Shown here: in pieces, positions 47,817-59,594 of the stretch
Numbering within the stretch: the stretch's first letter is position 1
Layout of the letters: each line of letters begins with the position of its first letter
Assembly: GCA_032209605.1 (NCBI GenBank)
Contig: JASFXZ010000009.1
Coordinates: 22,183,553-22,247,552, forward strand
DNA length: 64,000 nucleotides
Direction: 5' to 3'
From: Mactromeris polynyma
Taxonomy: Eukaryota > Mollusca > Bivalvia > Venerida > Mactridae
The notes under the pieces: model-generated
Database searches by the model: none
The model's input: only the letters and a program-made list of their open reading frames with translations
Told to the model about the DNA's origin: nothing
Translations under genes and position numbers: made by a program

Positions 47817-50339
47817 ATGACGCTAAGTATGCGTCATTGTCATAAATGTATGACTATTCAGAATAATGGTGCAAGTAAACTCAGTACATTTAGAAACGCA
47901 CAATACTGAGGACCTTAAACGATATTATTTCATGTTTGTGCAACATGTAAGCTATATCCAATTACAATCAACAGGTATTTTCATATATTAGAAGTTTCAA
48001 AGTGCAATGAATTGATGATGTGTAAACATTTCACAGGACAAAAACAGTGCGTTTTTAAATGTACTGAGTATATTTAAGCATACGAACATTGTAAAAACTG
48101 CCTCTGTCTAACCACCAAGCATGACTGAACTTCTCAAGTGTTTTTTAAAGAACGGCATTAAACACAACCGTTTTTTAAGTGACTGTGTAACGTATTATCG
48201 GCGATTCAATGTTCACCAGTATACCCCAATATACATATCGAACCTATCGCAATTACGGACAGTATACCAACCTACCCGACAGTCACGTTTCTCATGGTTA
48301 AGTATTGAATAAAGTCGATTGATTTATGATCTTATGGCAAACGGTGGGAAATCCACAATTAAGGTAGGAACTTTAAATTATGATTGTATTTTTGAATGCG
48401 TATTTATTTGTTAGCGCGCGTTTTATAGATCAATTATTTCTATCGTTGAAACATGCATGCATGTATTTGATAAAATAAGTGTATTTCCATCACTTTGTTC
48501 GATTCGTTTTAACCCTAGATCGCATTGGTGAAATCATACACAGATTCAACTTTCGTTGTCCTTGGTCGCGTAATAATAGTTTAACGCTAGTAATTGAATT
48601 ATAATTGCGGTCATATGTTATCCTTACTTTACGTATACCTTTGCTCCTTGAATTGGAGGGTTTTGTGTTTTCCGGTCACGAATGTCGTCGTCTGGTATAA
48701 TATGATTTTACGATCGCAAGCAAATGATGTTAACCTTTAGAAGGGAAGTCTCTCTGTTTCTATAATTGCGAGATGTAATTTCCATATTGTAATTGTGTTA
48801 AATTGCAGACATTGTTAAGCACATATTATTTGTATAAGGCTGGTATTGCCTACACTTGTTTTACTGGGATAGATCACTAATCATTCCTGGAATTCATCAG
48901 CGATTTTTTGTCGTAAGGACATGCCGGGAACACAAATTGTATGTTATCAATATACAATTTTAATTCCTTATTCTAGTATTTAACACTGCGTTTGGTCTTA
49001 TGGCAAAATAAAATCCATTTGTATGTAGAAAAAAAACGAGTTCATTATTGTTGATCATTGGAAAAAAAGCAATTAGGGATTTTATCGCCTACGTTTTCAT
49101 TCACATGGTTAGCGTGGGTTGAGTGACAACACATATAAAAGAGTATGTATGTTTGCTTGCGTACGTTCGTTCAGTTCTGTGAGTGTTTACTGTAGAGAAA
49201 CTGGAAGACCTTATGTGATTAGTTCACATCTATTTTACATTAACTGCGACTTAAATTCTGTCAACTTATATAAATCAATGTCGATGACTGTATCTTGGGT
49301 TACTAACCAGCTGTCACATATAATTCAGTGATTGTGAAGTTCCGGTTCCCCTCGCAAAACTCGGGATTCGATCTCACATATTTTGAATTAGGATTCAAAT
49401 CACAATTGTTATCAAAATAAATAAGTTTAAACATATTTAGTACTGATTTTGTGGTTTATTTAGAAGTTAACAAGCCTATACTAGAGTAAGTTTACATACA
49501 TGATTAAGCGTAAGTTCGTTATCTGTGAATGGTAAATGGACGTAAATAAGAACGTAAATGATAAATGTATTATCTACTTCAAAGCATGTCTTATAAATGA
49601 AGTAAAAACTGGAGTTTATTAAATTCAAACCTATGTTTGAAAATCATGGTTCAAACTTGTGTGAAAAATCTAATTATTGACAATCATGTAAATGAGTCAC
49701 GTAAATTGATTTCCATTGATAGATTGCACGGTTAATCCATATTTTCTTTCAATTAATTTTGGTTCTACACATTCGATAAATAAATGATATACATACAACC
49801 CAATCGTATTCATGATTCAATTTATTCAGCCAGCGTATGTTTTATTATCATTTGAGATTTGTACTTCCCGTGGTCGAAAAGATTGAATCAAAATCATATC
49901 AACACCTTTATTCTATGTAACGATACAAGTATACATTTTAGCTTTATCATTATTTGGTTTAATGTTTTATTGTCGACTCTTAGTTAAAATATTCGTCCTT
50001 TGTTTGTCCGCTAATAATGGAAATATGATCTTTATTGGCTGATTTCTTTTGTTATCGAGTGGTAATAATCGACAAAGTAAGACAAATGTTGTTTTAATTT
50101 CAAGTTAGGAAATCGCAATAAAGAATGAACGGGTAAAATGGCTTTTCATTGCAAACCCGTAATCTTGTGTTCATGAATGAAAATTATACAAAATGTATTA
50201 AAAACGTCCGCGTTATTCTGGATCAACCCTCATAAATAAAGAAAAACGTTGAGCATAAAATGCCTCAGACTCGTACAAGCCACACAGCAACAACATAAAC
50301 AACTACACTATGAATAAAGTCGAAAATGGTCGCAAAATA
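47817..50339. other. No gene recognised
   Basis: AT-rich noncoding sequence. ATGGCAAACGGTGGGAAATC at 48335 with a donor-like AAG|GTAGGA at about 48364 could be an isolated small exon, but no partner was found. Confidence 0.35.
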
Positions 50340-50516
50340 CAGTGAAACCTCATGTAAAGACCACCTTCATTATAAGACCACCTCGAAATTAAGAACGCTA
50401 TGTTCCATTTTCTCTCTTTTGCTCTTTATACAACCTCAATATTAAGACCATCTCAATAAGAAGACCAATTTGCAAGGGTCCCAATGATGGTACGTCTTAT
50501 TATTGAGGTTTTACTG
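50340..50516. mobile_element. Pogo-like MITE, second family
   Basis: Left end CAGTGAAACCTCATGTAAAG; right end TCTTATTATTGAGGTTTTACTG, its approximate inverse. AAGACCA motifs recur inside (50356, 50379, 50435 and 50462). TA precedes the left end; the right flank reads TT, a likely mutation. It has no coding capacity. Confidence 0.7.
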
Positions 50517-51061
50517 TTATCATTTTTATTCAATTTTCACCGGACTATGTTGTTCCGTTTCACCATGCGAAGTCCCACAGAATCTTAAACGATCTAATCA
50601 AGATTCCGCTTCTCACATGGAAGATGAAAACACAAACATAAATGACAGGTAAAATTAGGTGAAACACGAAATGATAAAAGGATACAATGACATAAACCGT
50701 TTATTACTTTAAATACGAAAATTATCTTATAAAACAAGGTACTATTTACGCTCAGATTTTGGATATCTCATATCAAATGAATACTCATCAATTGAGTAAA
50801 CAAGCTGAATGATAGGCAATCAGCCATAAACATCCTTAATTAACAGCATTCACATAACTTTTTGAACGGCCCACATACACGGGCTGTATCAGTTCAGTGG
50901 TATAATTGGGTTATCATCATGTGTTGACAGTTTTTAATATGCATGAACTGAGATAGATCTAAATAAACAGTTGATATCGTTTGGACATGTGTAAATGAAG
51001 GAAATATTGTGTACAGGTAGTGTTCTAAATTTGCAACTAATAATTATAAGTGGTATAGAAG

Positions 51062-51343
51062 GTAAGTTATTTAAAGTTTGAAATGTGCATGTACATTTTC
51101 TATTGCAAACGAGAATAGGTCATTTTGAACCAGTGATTTTTAACTTCCACTTGTGTGAATGTGAAGAATCTTAGGCATTAACTAACATAACACTGTTTTA
51201 TGGACATATATAGTGTGGGTTTGATTTTGTCTGCAAGTCAAGTTACGACAATATAATATCTGTGTACCATGTTGCATATAAAATAAAATATACACTATCA
51301 CTATGAAGAATTTAGCGTGTTGTTTATCGGTTTTCTTTTTCAG
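51062..51343 (+). other. Probable 5' UTR intron of first 41-aa gene
   Basis: Consensus donor GAAG|GTAAGT at 51061/51062 and strong acceptor TTTTCTTTTTCAG at 51343 bracket a 282-bp intron just before the coding exon. The upstream noncoding exon would end at 51061; its start is not visible. The second paralogue has the same arrangement. Confidence 0.5.
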
Positions 51344-51390
51344 AAACGAAAAGTATAGTCTAACATCTGAAAATAGAATCTAGAAGAACA

Positions 51391-52985
51391 ATGTGTTTTA
51401 AAGTGGAATGTGACAAATGTGGCAAGCCAACATGGAAAGGTATGTATATGTACTCGTATTTATCATTCAGAGTGTCAACTGATCGACACCTATGACTGAA
51501 TGTGTGTGACCACGTGACCAGTAGAGCTCGGATTTGCTTCCTGGGACGTACACCTACTATTCATTAGTGATATATGTTAATCACTGCGTTGTCAAAACAA
51601 ATTCAGGGCTCTAGAAATCCACTAGCCCGACGTCTCGGACAAGTCTAATTGTCAATTCGGGCTACCAGTAATCTGAGTTAAACTTAGTCCAGGGCAAGTC
51701 TGTTTTAAAGGCTTTAAATGACACTCACATAATGACAATGGAATTAACACCACACTTGAGTCGTTAACTGTACGGTTTACAGGGTGTCTATCCGGTCAGA
51801 TCATAACATATATTATGCTGTGTTGATCCTGATTAATGTTTTAAAAATGAATGGCCTTAATTTTATTCTCGGACAACTGGCTTCCCATGTTGGCTAAGTC
51901 GTATTTAATATGTACACCTGTCCGGGACAAGTGTATTTCTAGATCCCTGCAAATACCAACCTGTATCCAGTAATGTGGTGATTTACATTACCTATAAATG
52001 GCTTGAATCGGATTCTAGTTATAGAGATATATAGTTCCATTTTGACCCGTGGGAGTGTTCGGCTGATACGCTCATTTATGACTATGTTAATCATTGAGGT
52101 TTCTTTACAAAATGGACATGTGTGCGCAGTATTTTACAAACTATACCTCTTAAATGGTTTAAATCGGATTTAAAAGTATGATTACATTCTTGTCCTAAAC
52201 ATCGAACTGAGAACAACTATGTTTATAAATATATCATTTGTCATATGTGACCAATACTCTCTCTACCAATTATGTATATTTCATTTTTTGATACCACGTT
52301 CATAGAACATCTACCCGTATATTTGATGTAAATTATTCAAATTTAGACAATGACTTGCATTATAAACTTAGTTTATATGTATTGATATCGATAACTCGAC
52401 TGGTCTTATATTCTTAACGTAGCCTATACCGATCTAATATCATGTAGTCTACTCAAAAGTTCACGACGTAGTTGCCTATGAATTTGTAGAAAATCCGACT
52501 GGGTGCCTTTGAAACAATAAAGGCCTATAATGGGTGTTGTTAGTATTATTGGATGGTATGAAGCTGTCTTATTAAACAGACGATCTCGATCAACTTATTG
52601 ATATCCATTGCTGCTGAGGAAGATTAAGGGGACAAAGATAGCATAGGGGAGCCTATAGTTCAGAAAAAAACATAAGGAAATAAAATAAAGAACTGAAACG
52701 GGCATTAATTAAAAGTGACAATTAGGAACATTAAAACCGAAGCGTTGGAAGGGGGATGGAACCTCATTCAGAGGGAGGGGAGGTAGAAGGACAGTGTAGG
52801 ATCACTGTATCAGTCACACGTAGACACAATGTCGAAACAATTGGATAAGCCAATTCACCCTTCATTCGTAAATACTATTTAGCAGTTTGACTGTATTCAT
52901 ATGAACAGGTTGTGGACAGCACATAGAAGATGTGTTACATGACGTGCCTGCAGACCAAAGATGTACATGTTCGAGAAATAATTAG
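51391..52985 (+). CDS. 41-aa cysteine-rich putative zinc-binding protein, copy 1
   Basis: Coding exons 51391-51439 and 52909-52985; the intron (donor GTATGT, acceptor GAACAG) splits the Gly17 codon after its first base. Protein: MCFKVECDKCGKPTWKG then CGQHIEDVLHDVPADQRCTC and SRNN. C7-x2-C10, C18, H21, C35 and C37 could hold one zinc. K-P-T-W-K-G-C-G-Q-H is the core. I recall similar uncharacterised small proteins in bacteria and eukaryotes; that is memory, not a search, and no function is known to me. No signal peptide or membrane segment. The paralogue at 61.9 kb has identical length, intron position and phase, and the coding differences are conservative. The stop TAG overlaps a donor-like GTAAGC. 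Confidence 0.8.
51604..51949. mobile_element. hAT-like MITE in the coding intron of the first 41-aa gene
   Basis: Left end CAGGGCTCTAGAAATCCACT; right end, reverse complemented, CAGGGATCTAGAAATACACT, about 17 of 20 matching. CAGGG with TCTAGAA is typical of hAT termini. CGGACAAGT-type motifs repeat near both ends. An 8-bp target duplication is not clear (flanks AACAAATT and CAAATACC). No transposase. Confidence 0.75.
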
Positions 52986-53049
52986 TAAGCAATACATACT
53001 TTTATTATTTAGAAACGTTAATTACATACCGATAATGCTTGCAATAAGT

Positions 53050-53343
53050 GTGTTTGCCAAAATAAGGCACTTGTCAGATTGATATTCATGTGCCAAAATA
53101 AGGGACTGATCAGATTGATATCCATGTGCCAAAATAAGGGGCTGGTCAGGTTGATATCCATGTGCCAAAATAAGGGACTTGTCAGATTGATATCCATGTG
53201 CCAAAATAAGAAACTTGTCAGATTGATATCTATGTGCTAGAATAAGGGACTTGTCAGATTGATATACATGTGCCAAAATAAGGGGCTGGTCAGATTGATA
53301 TGCATATGCCAAAATAAGGGACTGGTCAGATTGATATCCATGT
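53050..53343. repeat. 36-bp minisatellite, about 8 copies
   Basis: Unit GTGCCAAAATAAGGGACTGG followed by TCAGATTGATATCCAT. Variation is mainly at GACT/GGCT and GGTC/TGTC. It starts just downstream of the stop codon of the first 41-aa gene, within its 3' UTR or 3' UTR intron. The open frames through it are by-products of the 36-bp period. Confidence 0.9.
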
Positions 53344-54310
53344 TTTCAAACTTACTAAAACGAAGTATCCACATGTCATTCCTGATATTAGTGCATGAAG
53401 TCGGCCATGAATTTCTCATTATCGGATGTGATTTGTATAATTTGCAAATAAACATTTCATAAAAACGCATATTATATTATACTTCTAAAACGTGTACTTG
53501 CACTTGTTGTCTGCTTGTGCCAAAAGAAGACTATACAAATGACCTCAGTTATAAAGTGTTTAAACCACGTTGTGACGTAATTGGGATTCCGGGTGGCTTC
53601 TAGGAATGATTTTCCCATGCGCAAAAATGCCTTTATTCAATATCACATGCTTAGATACTGATGCAGCGTTAGAGTCGCGCGATATCATTCGCATCAGCGT
53701 CAGTGTATACACGTTTTATGTGCGCGGTATGAAATATATCAGTTCGATCTATGAGGAATTAATTATCTTACAACTCATTGTGTGTCGAACAAGATTTTGA
53801 AACCATTTGAAAATCTGTACACATAATGAATGTTTAATTATTCATTTATTCTTGCTCTCAGGTAACTACAAAAAACTGATGTTTGTTCACGTAACTGCTG
53901 TACTTCAACTCTTATATAGTCCATCGTACTCTGGATCATTACATGACAACTTTATAGATTCATTTGTTGGTTTGATGTACGGTCTTAAAGATATATTACC
54001 TTGATAAAGACATATATTATTCTTAATGACTTCTTGAGGAAAGTATTTGAGAAATGGGATGGATTTTTGTATAGATTCGTATAAAATACAACAATTTAAA
54101 GATTGCTTGTCATTATTTGTGATTTATTAATTTATATTTGGAAACAGGATTTGAACACAATTAGATAAAACATCTGAACTGAACTTGCTCTATCAAATAT
54201 TATACATTAGCGCTTCACTTTTTGTAAACACGTGACCAATATTTCATTAAGACTTGAAACTTCGACTGTCACGATCTTATTTCTGAAATATAGCCGTTGG
54301 CCTCTGCTTA
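53344..54310. other. No gene recognised; possible 3' UTR intron
   Basis: AT-rich sequence inside the proposed 3' UTR intron (52985-57456) of the first 41-aa gene. Nothing further identified. Confidence 0.35.
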
Positions 54311-54329
54311 TAATATAAGAAACGTTACA

Positions 54330-54525
54330 TGTGGCATTGTTGCAGAGCATTCGACAGGTTGCGGGTTCGATTCCCGGCCGCGACATTCCAAAGTCGTTAA
54401 ATGGTGCTAGCACCTCCCTCGCATGATTGCTCGCCAATATAAGGGCAGCAGCACTAGGACTGGTTGGTCCGGTGTCAGGTTAATGTGATATCATATCACG
54501 TGTCCACGGTGTGGCGTCACATTTT
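54330..54525 (+). mobile_element. tRNA-derived SINE
   Basis: Box B GGGTTCGATTCCC at 54363-54375 with a decayed box A region upstream. The body has CGACATTCCAAAGTCGTTAA, GTGCTAGCACCTCCCTCGC, CTCGCCAATATAAGGGCAGC and GACTGGTTGGTCCGGTGTCA. The body differs from the SINE at 14.1 kb, so this is a separate family. Confidence 0.7.
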
Positions 54526-55267
54526 AAATACGCTATATCTGCCAAAAACAGAGCCCGTTTCCACATAGCTGAAGAAATGTTGGTGTAGCGTAATATACAA
54601 TTCTCACTTTAATGTAGGAGTCGTACTGGCAAATTTTATCCATATTTGGTACTCAATAACAGAAATTTAGTTGTCATATGGCGGAAAGGGGTTAGATTAC
54701 TTCTTGTCAGTTTTACCGATTCCAATCAATTCCGAACTTTACCATATAATTTGTTGTCAGATAATCACAATAATGTTATTTTTACGATAACATCGTCTCC
54801 TACATTTCCGATGGTTCGTTTTGTTAACAGATCACTGATTGTAATGTCTGAAAACTAGTAAATGCAGATTTTAATCATGTCGAAATAAATTATTGAGTAG
54901 ATGTAAACCTTTATGCCTTTAACAACTCACGTTTGTATTTCTAACAGCAGGAAATCAAAATGTTATTAAATTGGAATTGCGTTTCGCTATTGCAATTATT
55001 TGAATGCAATATTGTCCATTCATCCAATTCTCCTCATTGGTTTATTCTAACACATTGAACTTTAATAAAACCTTCTATTGTGTAAGGTATCGATACTGGT
55101 ATCTCACGTTGCAGGTAGAGGACTGTCTGTCAGGTTATCAATATCTCAACTCGTGGCACACACGTTCTCTACACTCAGCGGAATAAATAATAAGATCTAC
55201 TTTAGTATATATGTATGTACAGTGCAACACCTCCAGGTCATCACAATTTGGGAGATGCAAATTCTAT

Positions 55268-55890
55268 GCTTAGAGGTTGTTGTACTAGAGAGGTTAAAAC
55301 TTCTCAAGAGAGGTTATTGTTCAAGAGAGGTTACAAGAGAGGTTATTGTTCAGGATAGGTAATTGCTCAATAGAGATAATTGTTCAAGAGAGGTTAATGT
55401 TCAAGAGAGGTTATTGTTCAAGAGAGGTTATTGTTCAAGAGAGGTTATTGCTCAATAAAGGTTATTGTTCAAGTGAACTTATTGCTTAAGAGAGATTATT
55501 GTTCAAGAAAGGTTATTGTTCATGAGAGGTTATTGTTCAAGAGAGGTTATTGCTCAATAAAGGTTATTGTTCATGAGATGTTATTGTTTATGAGAGGTTA
55601 TTGTTCACGAGGGGTTATTGTTCATGAGAGGTTATTGTTCACGAGGGGTTATTGCTTATGAGAGGTTATTGTTCACGAGGGGTTATTGTTTATGAGAGGT
55701 TATTGTTCACGAGGGGTTATTGTTCATGAGAGGTTATTTTTCATGAGAGATTATTGTTCAAGAGAGGTTACTCTTCAAGAGAGGTTATTGTTCATGACAG
55801 GTTATTGTTCACGAGAGGTTATTGTTGAAGAGAGGTTATTGTTCACGAGAGGTTATTGTTCATGACATGTTATTGTCCATGAGAGGGTTA
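55268..55890. repeat. 17-bp minisatellite, about 36 copies
   Basis: Unit GAGAGGTTATTGTTCAA, with common variants ending CAT, CAC or containing GAGGGG and GCTCAATAAAG. The variants cluster: CAA-type units in the 5' half, CAT/CAC-type alternating in the 3' half, indicating higher-order expansion. It lies in the proposed 3' UTR intron of the first 41-aa gene. The open frames through it are artefacts of the array. Confidence 0.9.
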
Positions 55891-56099
55891 CGCTGTAGAA
55901 TAAAATATAAGCGAAAAAATCTACTAACCAACCAGTCTTCGTATTTCGAAAAATTTGGAGGGTAATAGTGAATGTGTATTACAACAAATTAAATTATTAT
56001 TGCAAATCGAGTATTGAGTTGCATCAACATCAAGTATATACCGTCCGATACGACAAACCTAACATATCATACTCCCATAGAAATATATAATAGTAGGAG

Positions 56100-57335
56100 A
56101 ACTTCCTGAGTGGGGGGTATGAGGGGATTATACTCTCTGGCTTCCCGATCAGGCAGAGTGTTACTATGTTTAGATTGTGTATTACCGACCAGGAAGCAAA
56201 CTGTCACCTTTTTGGTGGTTTTAAAAAACTAACTTAAATTTGTTTATCAAGCTAGAATAATATAGACATATTCTACAAAGGAAGGGCATGTCTAAAATTT
56301 AAATGAAGTTTTAATTTAATCCGGTAGTAAAATTCAAACTTCCTGATTGAGACTTCCCAATCAGGGAACAAAACAAACAAAATTGATATTCTTACTTCCA
56401 GTTCAGGAAACGTTTGAAGTTCACTTTCCATTAAAACACATCAGAGAAACGAAAGACAGTCACAACATCTAACAGTACAAAATATGGAATGTATTTTACA
56501 TTTTTATTTTCAGATGTTTATGAAATGAGTTGGAGAGCAATTACAATAATGTGTAGTTATTGTGTTGTTTATAAAACAAGAAAGTTACGAACATTGTGGA
56601 ACACCTCTGTTCCCTAAAACTAAAAACCATCTAACTATGTGATCAAATATTTCTAAATTCATTACAATTGATTCATATATGTTTATTAACGATTATTAAT
56701 AGTTAATCTGAAACCTGATCAAGTTAAACTAAATTTCAGCAGCTATCAATTATTATACGCATACACTCTTGAACATTCATTCTAATCAATTTGTGGTAAT
56801 AGAACAAAATTGCGAGATTCCAACTTTTACTCTGGACAATGTCTCCCAAGAAAAATACCACTACGAGACAGGTCCACATTGTTAGTATTATATATGCATG
56901 TGCTTGTCATGTAAATTATGTCCCTTACTTTCCACTCATCAACCTATTTCCTCTCTCAAGGGTCTTGGCACCATTTCCAAAATATGACAAAAAAGGTTGA
57001 TTTTTTGTGTTTAGGTAACGGAGAATGCCTTAAAACACTTCTTTAGCTGGAAGTGAGTATAATAAGTGTGCTTGTTTGTTTCATGATTGGGATGTAGGGT
57101 GTCTAAATCAGGAAATCTGTATTGTTCACAATTTTCTTGAACATTACTGGATTATATAAAAACTAGGCATTTTTTTAAAAAGCTTACACGGTCAGAATTT
57201 GAATGTGCCTCTCCCAACATCAAACAAATGACATTTTGCTTCCAGAATGAGAAGTAAAAATCTGAACATATTCACACATTTCCTGATCGGGGAGCAGGAA
57301 AGGGGAATTTCACTGATGTCCCGTTCAGGAAGTAT
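56100..57335. repeat. Cluster of CTTCCTGATCAGGAAG-like palindromes
   Basis: At least seven diverged copies or half-copies of a palindrome with consensus CTTCCTGATCAGGAAG: 56101, 56141 (CTTCCCGATCAGGCAG), 56185 (CGACCAGGAAG), 56339-56368 (two adjacent), 56395 (CTTCCAGTTCAGGAAA), 57280 (TTCCTGATCGGGGAG) and 57321 (CCGTTCAGGAAG). Spacing is irregular, so it is not a simple tandem array. It lies in the proposed 3' UTR intron of the first 41-aa gene. Confidence 0.55.
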
Positions 57336-57456
57336 AAGATATACATGCCGAAATCTGACTGGTTCGCATTGTTTAACTAGGATATAGCTTAGATATATAT
57401 AAGTATAATACGTGTATAATATACATTTTATTGTATAATATTCTTCTATATTTCAG

Positions 57457-57715
57457 GTCACCAATATGACGGACAGAAATACTCGAACGTTGATGTAGCA
57501 GCCTCAATCCTTCGTCATGTGACCAATACATTTTTTTTGTCATTTGTTATAAATATTGTAAAATCCGTACCCAGTCCCTGTACATTTTGTTGATATTGTG
57601 TAATGTATTCGTGTGTTTTCGTATAAGATACTAAACTTATGTGTAATGACGACAAATTGTGTTAGTTTTTGTATACACATTGTTAAAATAAAGTTACATT
57701 AGTAAGATACGGTCG
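57457..57715 (+). other. Probable 3' UTR exon and polyadenylation signal, first 41-aa gene
   Basis: Acceptor CTTCTATATTTCAG|GTCACC at 57456/57457 and AATAAA at 57687-57692. If spliced to the donor-like GTAAGC at 52985, the first base of this exon (G) completes the stop codon TA|G, so the protein would be unchanged. Assignment to this gene is inferred from strand, order and the matching 3' UTR intron in the paralogue. Confidence 0.4.
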
Positions 57716-57985
57716 TTGTTTTTATCTGGATTCAAATTATCTCATACATACAACGCATCCAGTTGTTTCACAGACACAGGCGCTTGTCAAGCGATATCTC
57801 CCTTTATCACTTCAACCATATCGACGAGGTTTTTGTCAAAAAAACGCATTTCTAGAAAAACTTCACCAATTCTCGACGGATTTGCATAAAGTAGGTGTCG
57901 TTCAAACAATAAATTATGCATGCATAGAATTCATTGTACTTCATGAATAAATGTTTGTAACGCGATTTCGGCCGCGGAGAGGTCA

Positions 57986-58246
57986 GGCCCGTATTCACAA
58001 ACACTTCAAGACTGAATCTCTGATTTTGACTTTAAAATGTTAAAAAATCTTTTTGCTCCTACGTTTTTATTTTACAGTATAGATTTTAATAAAAGTTGGC
58101 AACAATGTAGAATGGGTAACACCAATTATTCTGACAAAATTCTACTCATTCAGGTCGAAAGAAAACGAAAGGCCGGTAATTGTAACTTTCGCAAATTTTA
58201 AGTCTAAGTCTGATTTTCAGTCTTAACGTGTTTGTGAATAAGGGCC
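57986..58246. mobile_element. MITE with long terminal inverted repeats
   Basis: Left end GGCCCGTATTCACAAACACT then TCAAGACTGAATCTCTGATT. The right end is its complement with few differences (inverse reads GGCCCTTATTCACAAACACG, TTAAGACTGAAAATCAGACT). The arms span about 50 bp of a 261-bp element. No target duplication is obvious. It shares the TATTCACAAA terminus style with the repeat at 27.42 kb. Confidence 0.8.
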
Positions 58247-58247
58247 C

Positions 58248-59237
58248 ATGTGTGGAAATCGGCGTAGGACACCTTGTACTATAAATATACACACATATAC
58301 TACAGAAACAATCAAGGAAGAGAACTCGTGACAACCTCATGTGTTTATAGGTATCCGAGGTAAATGCCGTCAATCACTAATCCATTCGATTGTCATTATT
58401 TCCACATAAATATCTGTACATAAAATAAAATACGCAGGAAATTTCGTACACAATTGTGAGTACTTTTATAAACATATGTCATCAAATTTATCATCGAATT
58501 GTGAAATGAAACGGCTTCATTTCGCATCTGAGCCTTGTTATACGGTTATTACCGAGGAACTCCCAATATCTTCAATGAGTCAAGTTCCACTGTCTTTGAG
58601 ATTTGCGTGTAAATCTACGATTGGATGTGAGAAGTTTTGTGCTGAGAACTGAGTATAATCAATGGAAATAAATAAGTGATTGTATCCAGAATCAAATATC
58701 AATATTCATTTTGAAATCACAAAGACGGTGGATCACAAACTAATAATTGACGCCACTAACAACGCAATCATTTTAATGTGTCGTCATTTTGTACCAACTG
58801 TCACTGTCAGCGTTTTGATGCTAGTTATGTATTAATTATTGTTCAAATTATAATTCAACTAAAGTCGAATTATTTCTAAATTTCATTATTGATAAATTTC
58901 AAGAAAACAGTTTTCGGGGAAAAGGTATATATTTCTTTGTTATGCCATATTACCAATGAAAATCGGAGAACATGCTCCCGCGGATAATTGTCGTTTTCTT
59001 GAACGTCTGTGGTGCAATATGGCGACATTTTCACAAGCATTAGAGTAAAATTAATGTTATGTGCTAGAAATGTTTAACATTATTGCATTCGTAAGAGTTT
59101 ACCTTCCTATTTTTGATAGTCAACCTTTTTTTACGTACCAGTAACTACGCATGAGGTTTCCACGATATACAGTTCTGTAACTTAAATATTACAGACTGTT
59201 GAGGCAATGTTAAATTTAGTGTCGATCATTTATCACA
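58248..59237. other. No gene recognised
   Basis: AT-rich intergenic sequence between the two 41-aa genes. Confidence 0.45.
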
Positions 59238-59415
59238 GGGAAGCATAGTGGTCGATGAGGAAGGCGAGTGTCTGACTCCTGGTCCGACGGTCGTGGCTTC
59301 GAATCCTGCTTCAGGCCAGGTTGAACTGCGAACGTCACAACCCCTTAATTAGGCACAAGTACTGGTTAGTAACTAGTAACCAAGGAAGCAATGACCGAGA
59401 GTGATGGATATAAGT
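59238..59415 (+). mobile_element. tRNA-related SINE, family C, plus copy
   Basis: Starts GGGAAGCATAGTGGTCGATG, box B-like GGCTTCGAATCC at about 59313-59324, then GGTTAGTAACTAGTAACCAAG and GCAATGACCGAGAGTGATGG. Same family as the minus copy at 44.46 kb. It abuts the pogo-like MITE directly, which starts at 59417. Confidence 0.65.
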
Positions 59416-59416
59416 A

Positions 59417-59592
59417 CAGTCGGACCTCGTTTATTCCATAACCTTCTATGCGAAAACTTGGTATCATCCGAAATAAATATTAGGTACCGATGCATCTTCT
59501 TAGTCACGTCGAATTGAAATGGACTATTCGAAACCATGTATTATTCGAAATAAAATCGGACCCGACAAATTCGAATGAACGAGGTTCGACTG
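59417..59592. mobile_element. Pogo/Tc1-like MITE, copy 2
   Basis: Left end CAGTCGGACCTCGTTTATTC, right end GAATGAACGAGGTTCGACTG, inverse of each other with one or two mismatches. TA flanks both sides (59415-59416, 59593-59594). Interior shared with 45477-45660 (GGTATCATCCGAAATAAATA, CTATTCGAAACCATGTATTA). Confidence 0.85.
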
Positions 59593-59594
59593 TA

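Noticed and set aside
53022..53312. Repeat protein of 96 residues on the minus strand
   Set aside because: By-product of the 36-bp minisatellite.
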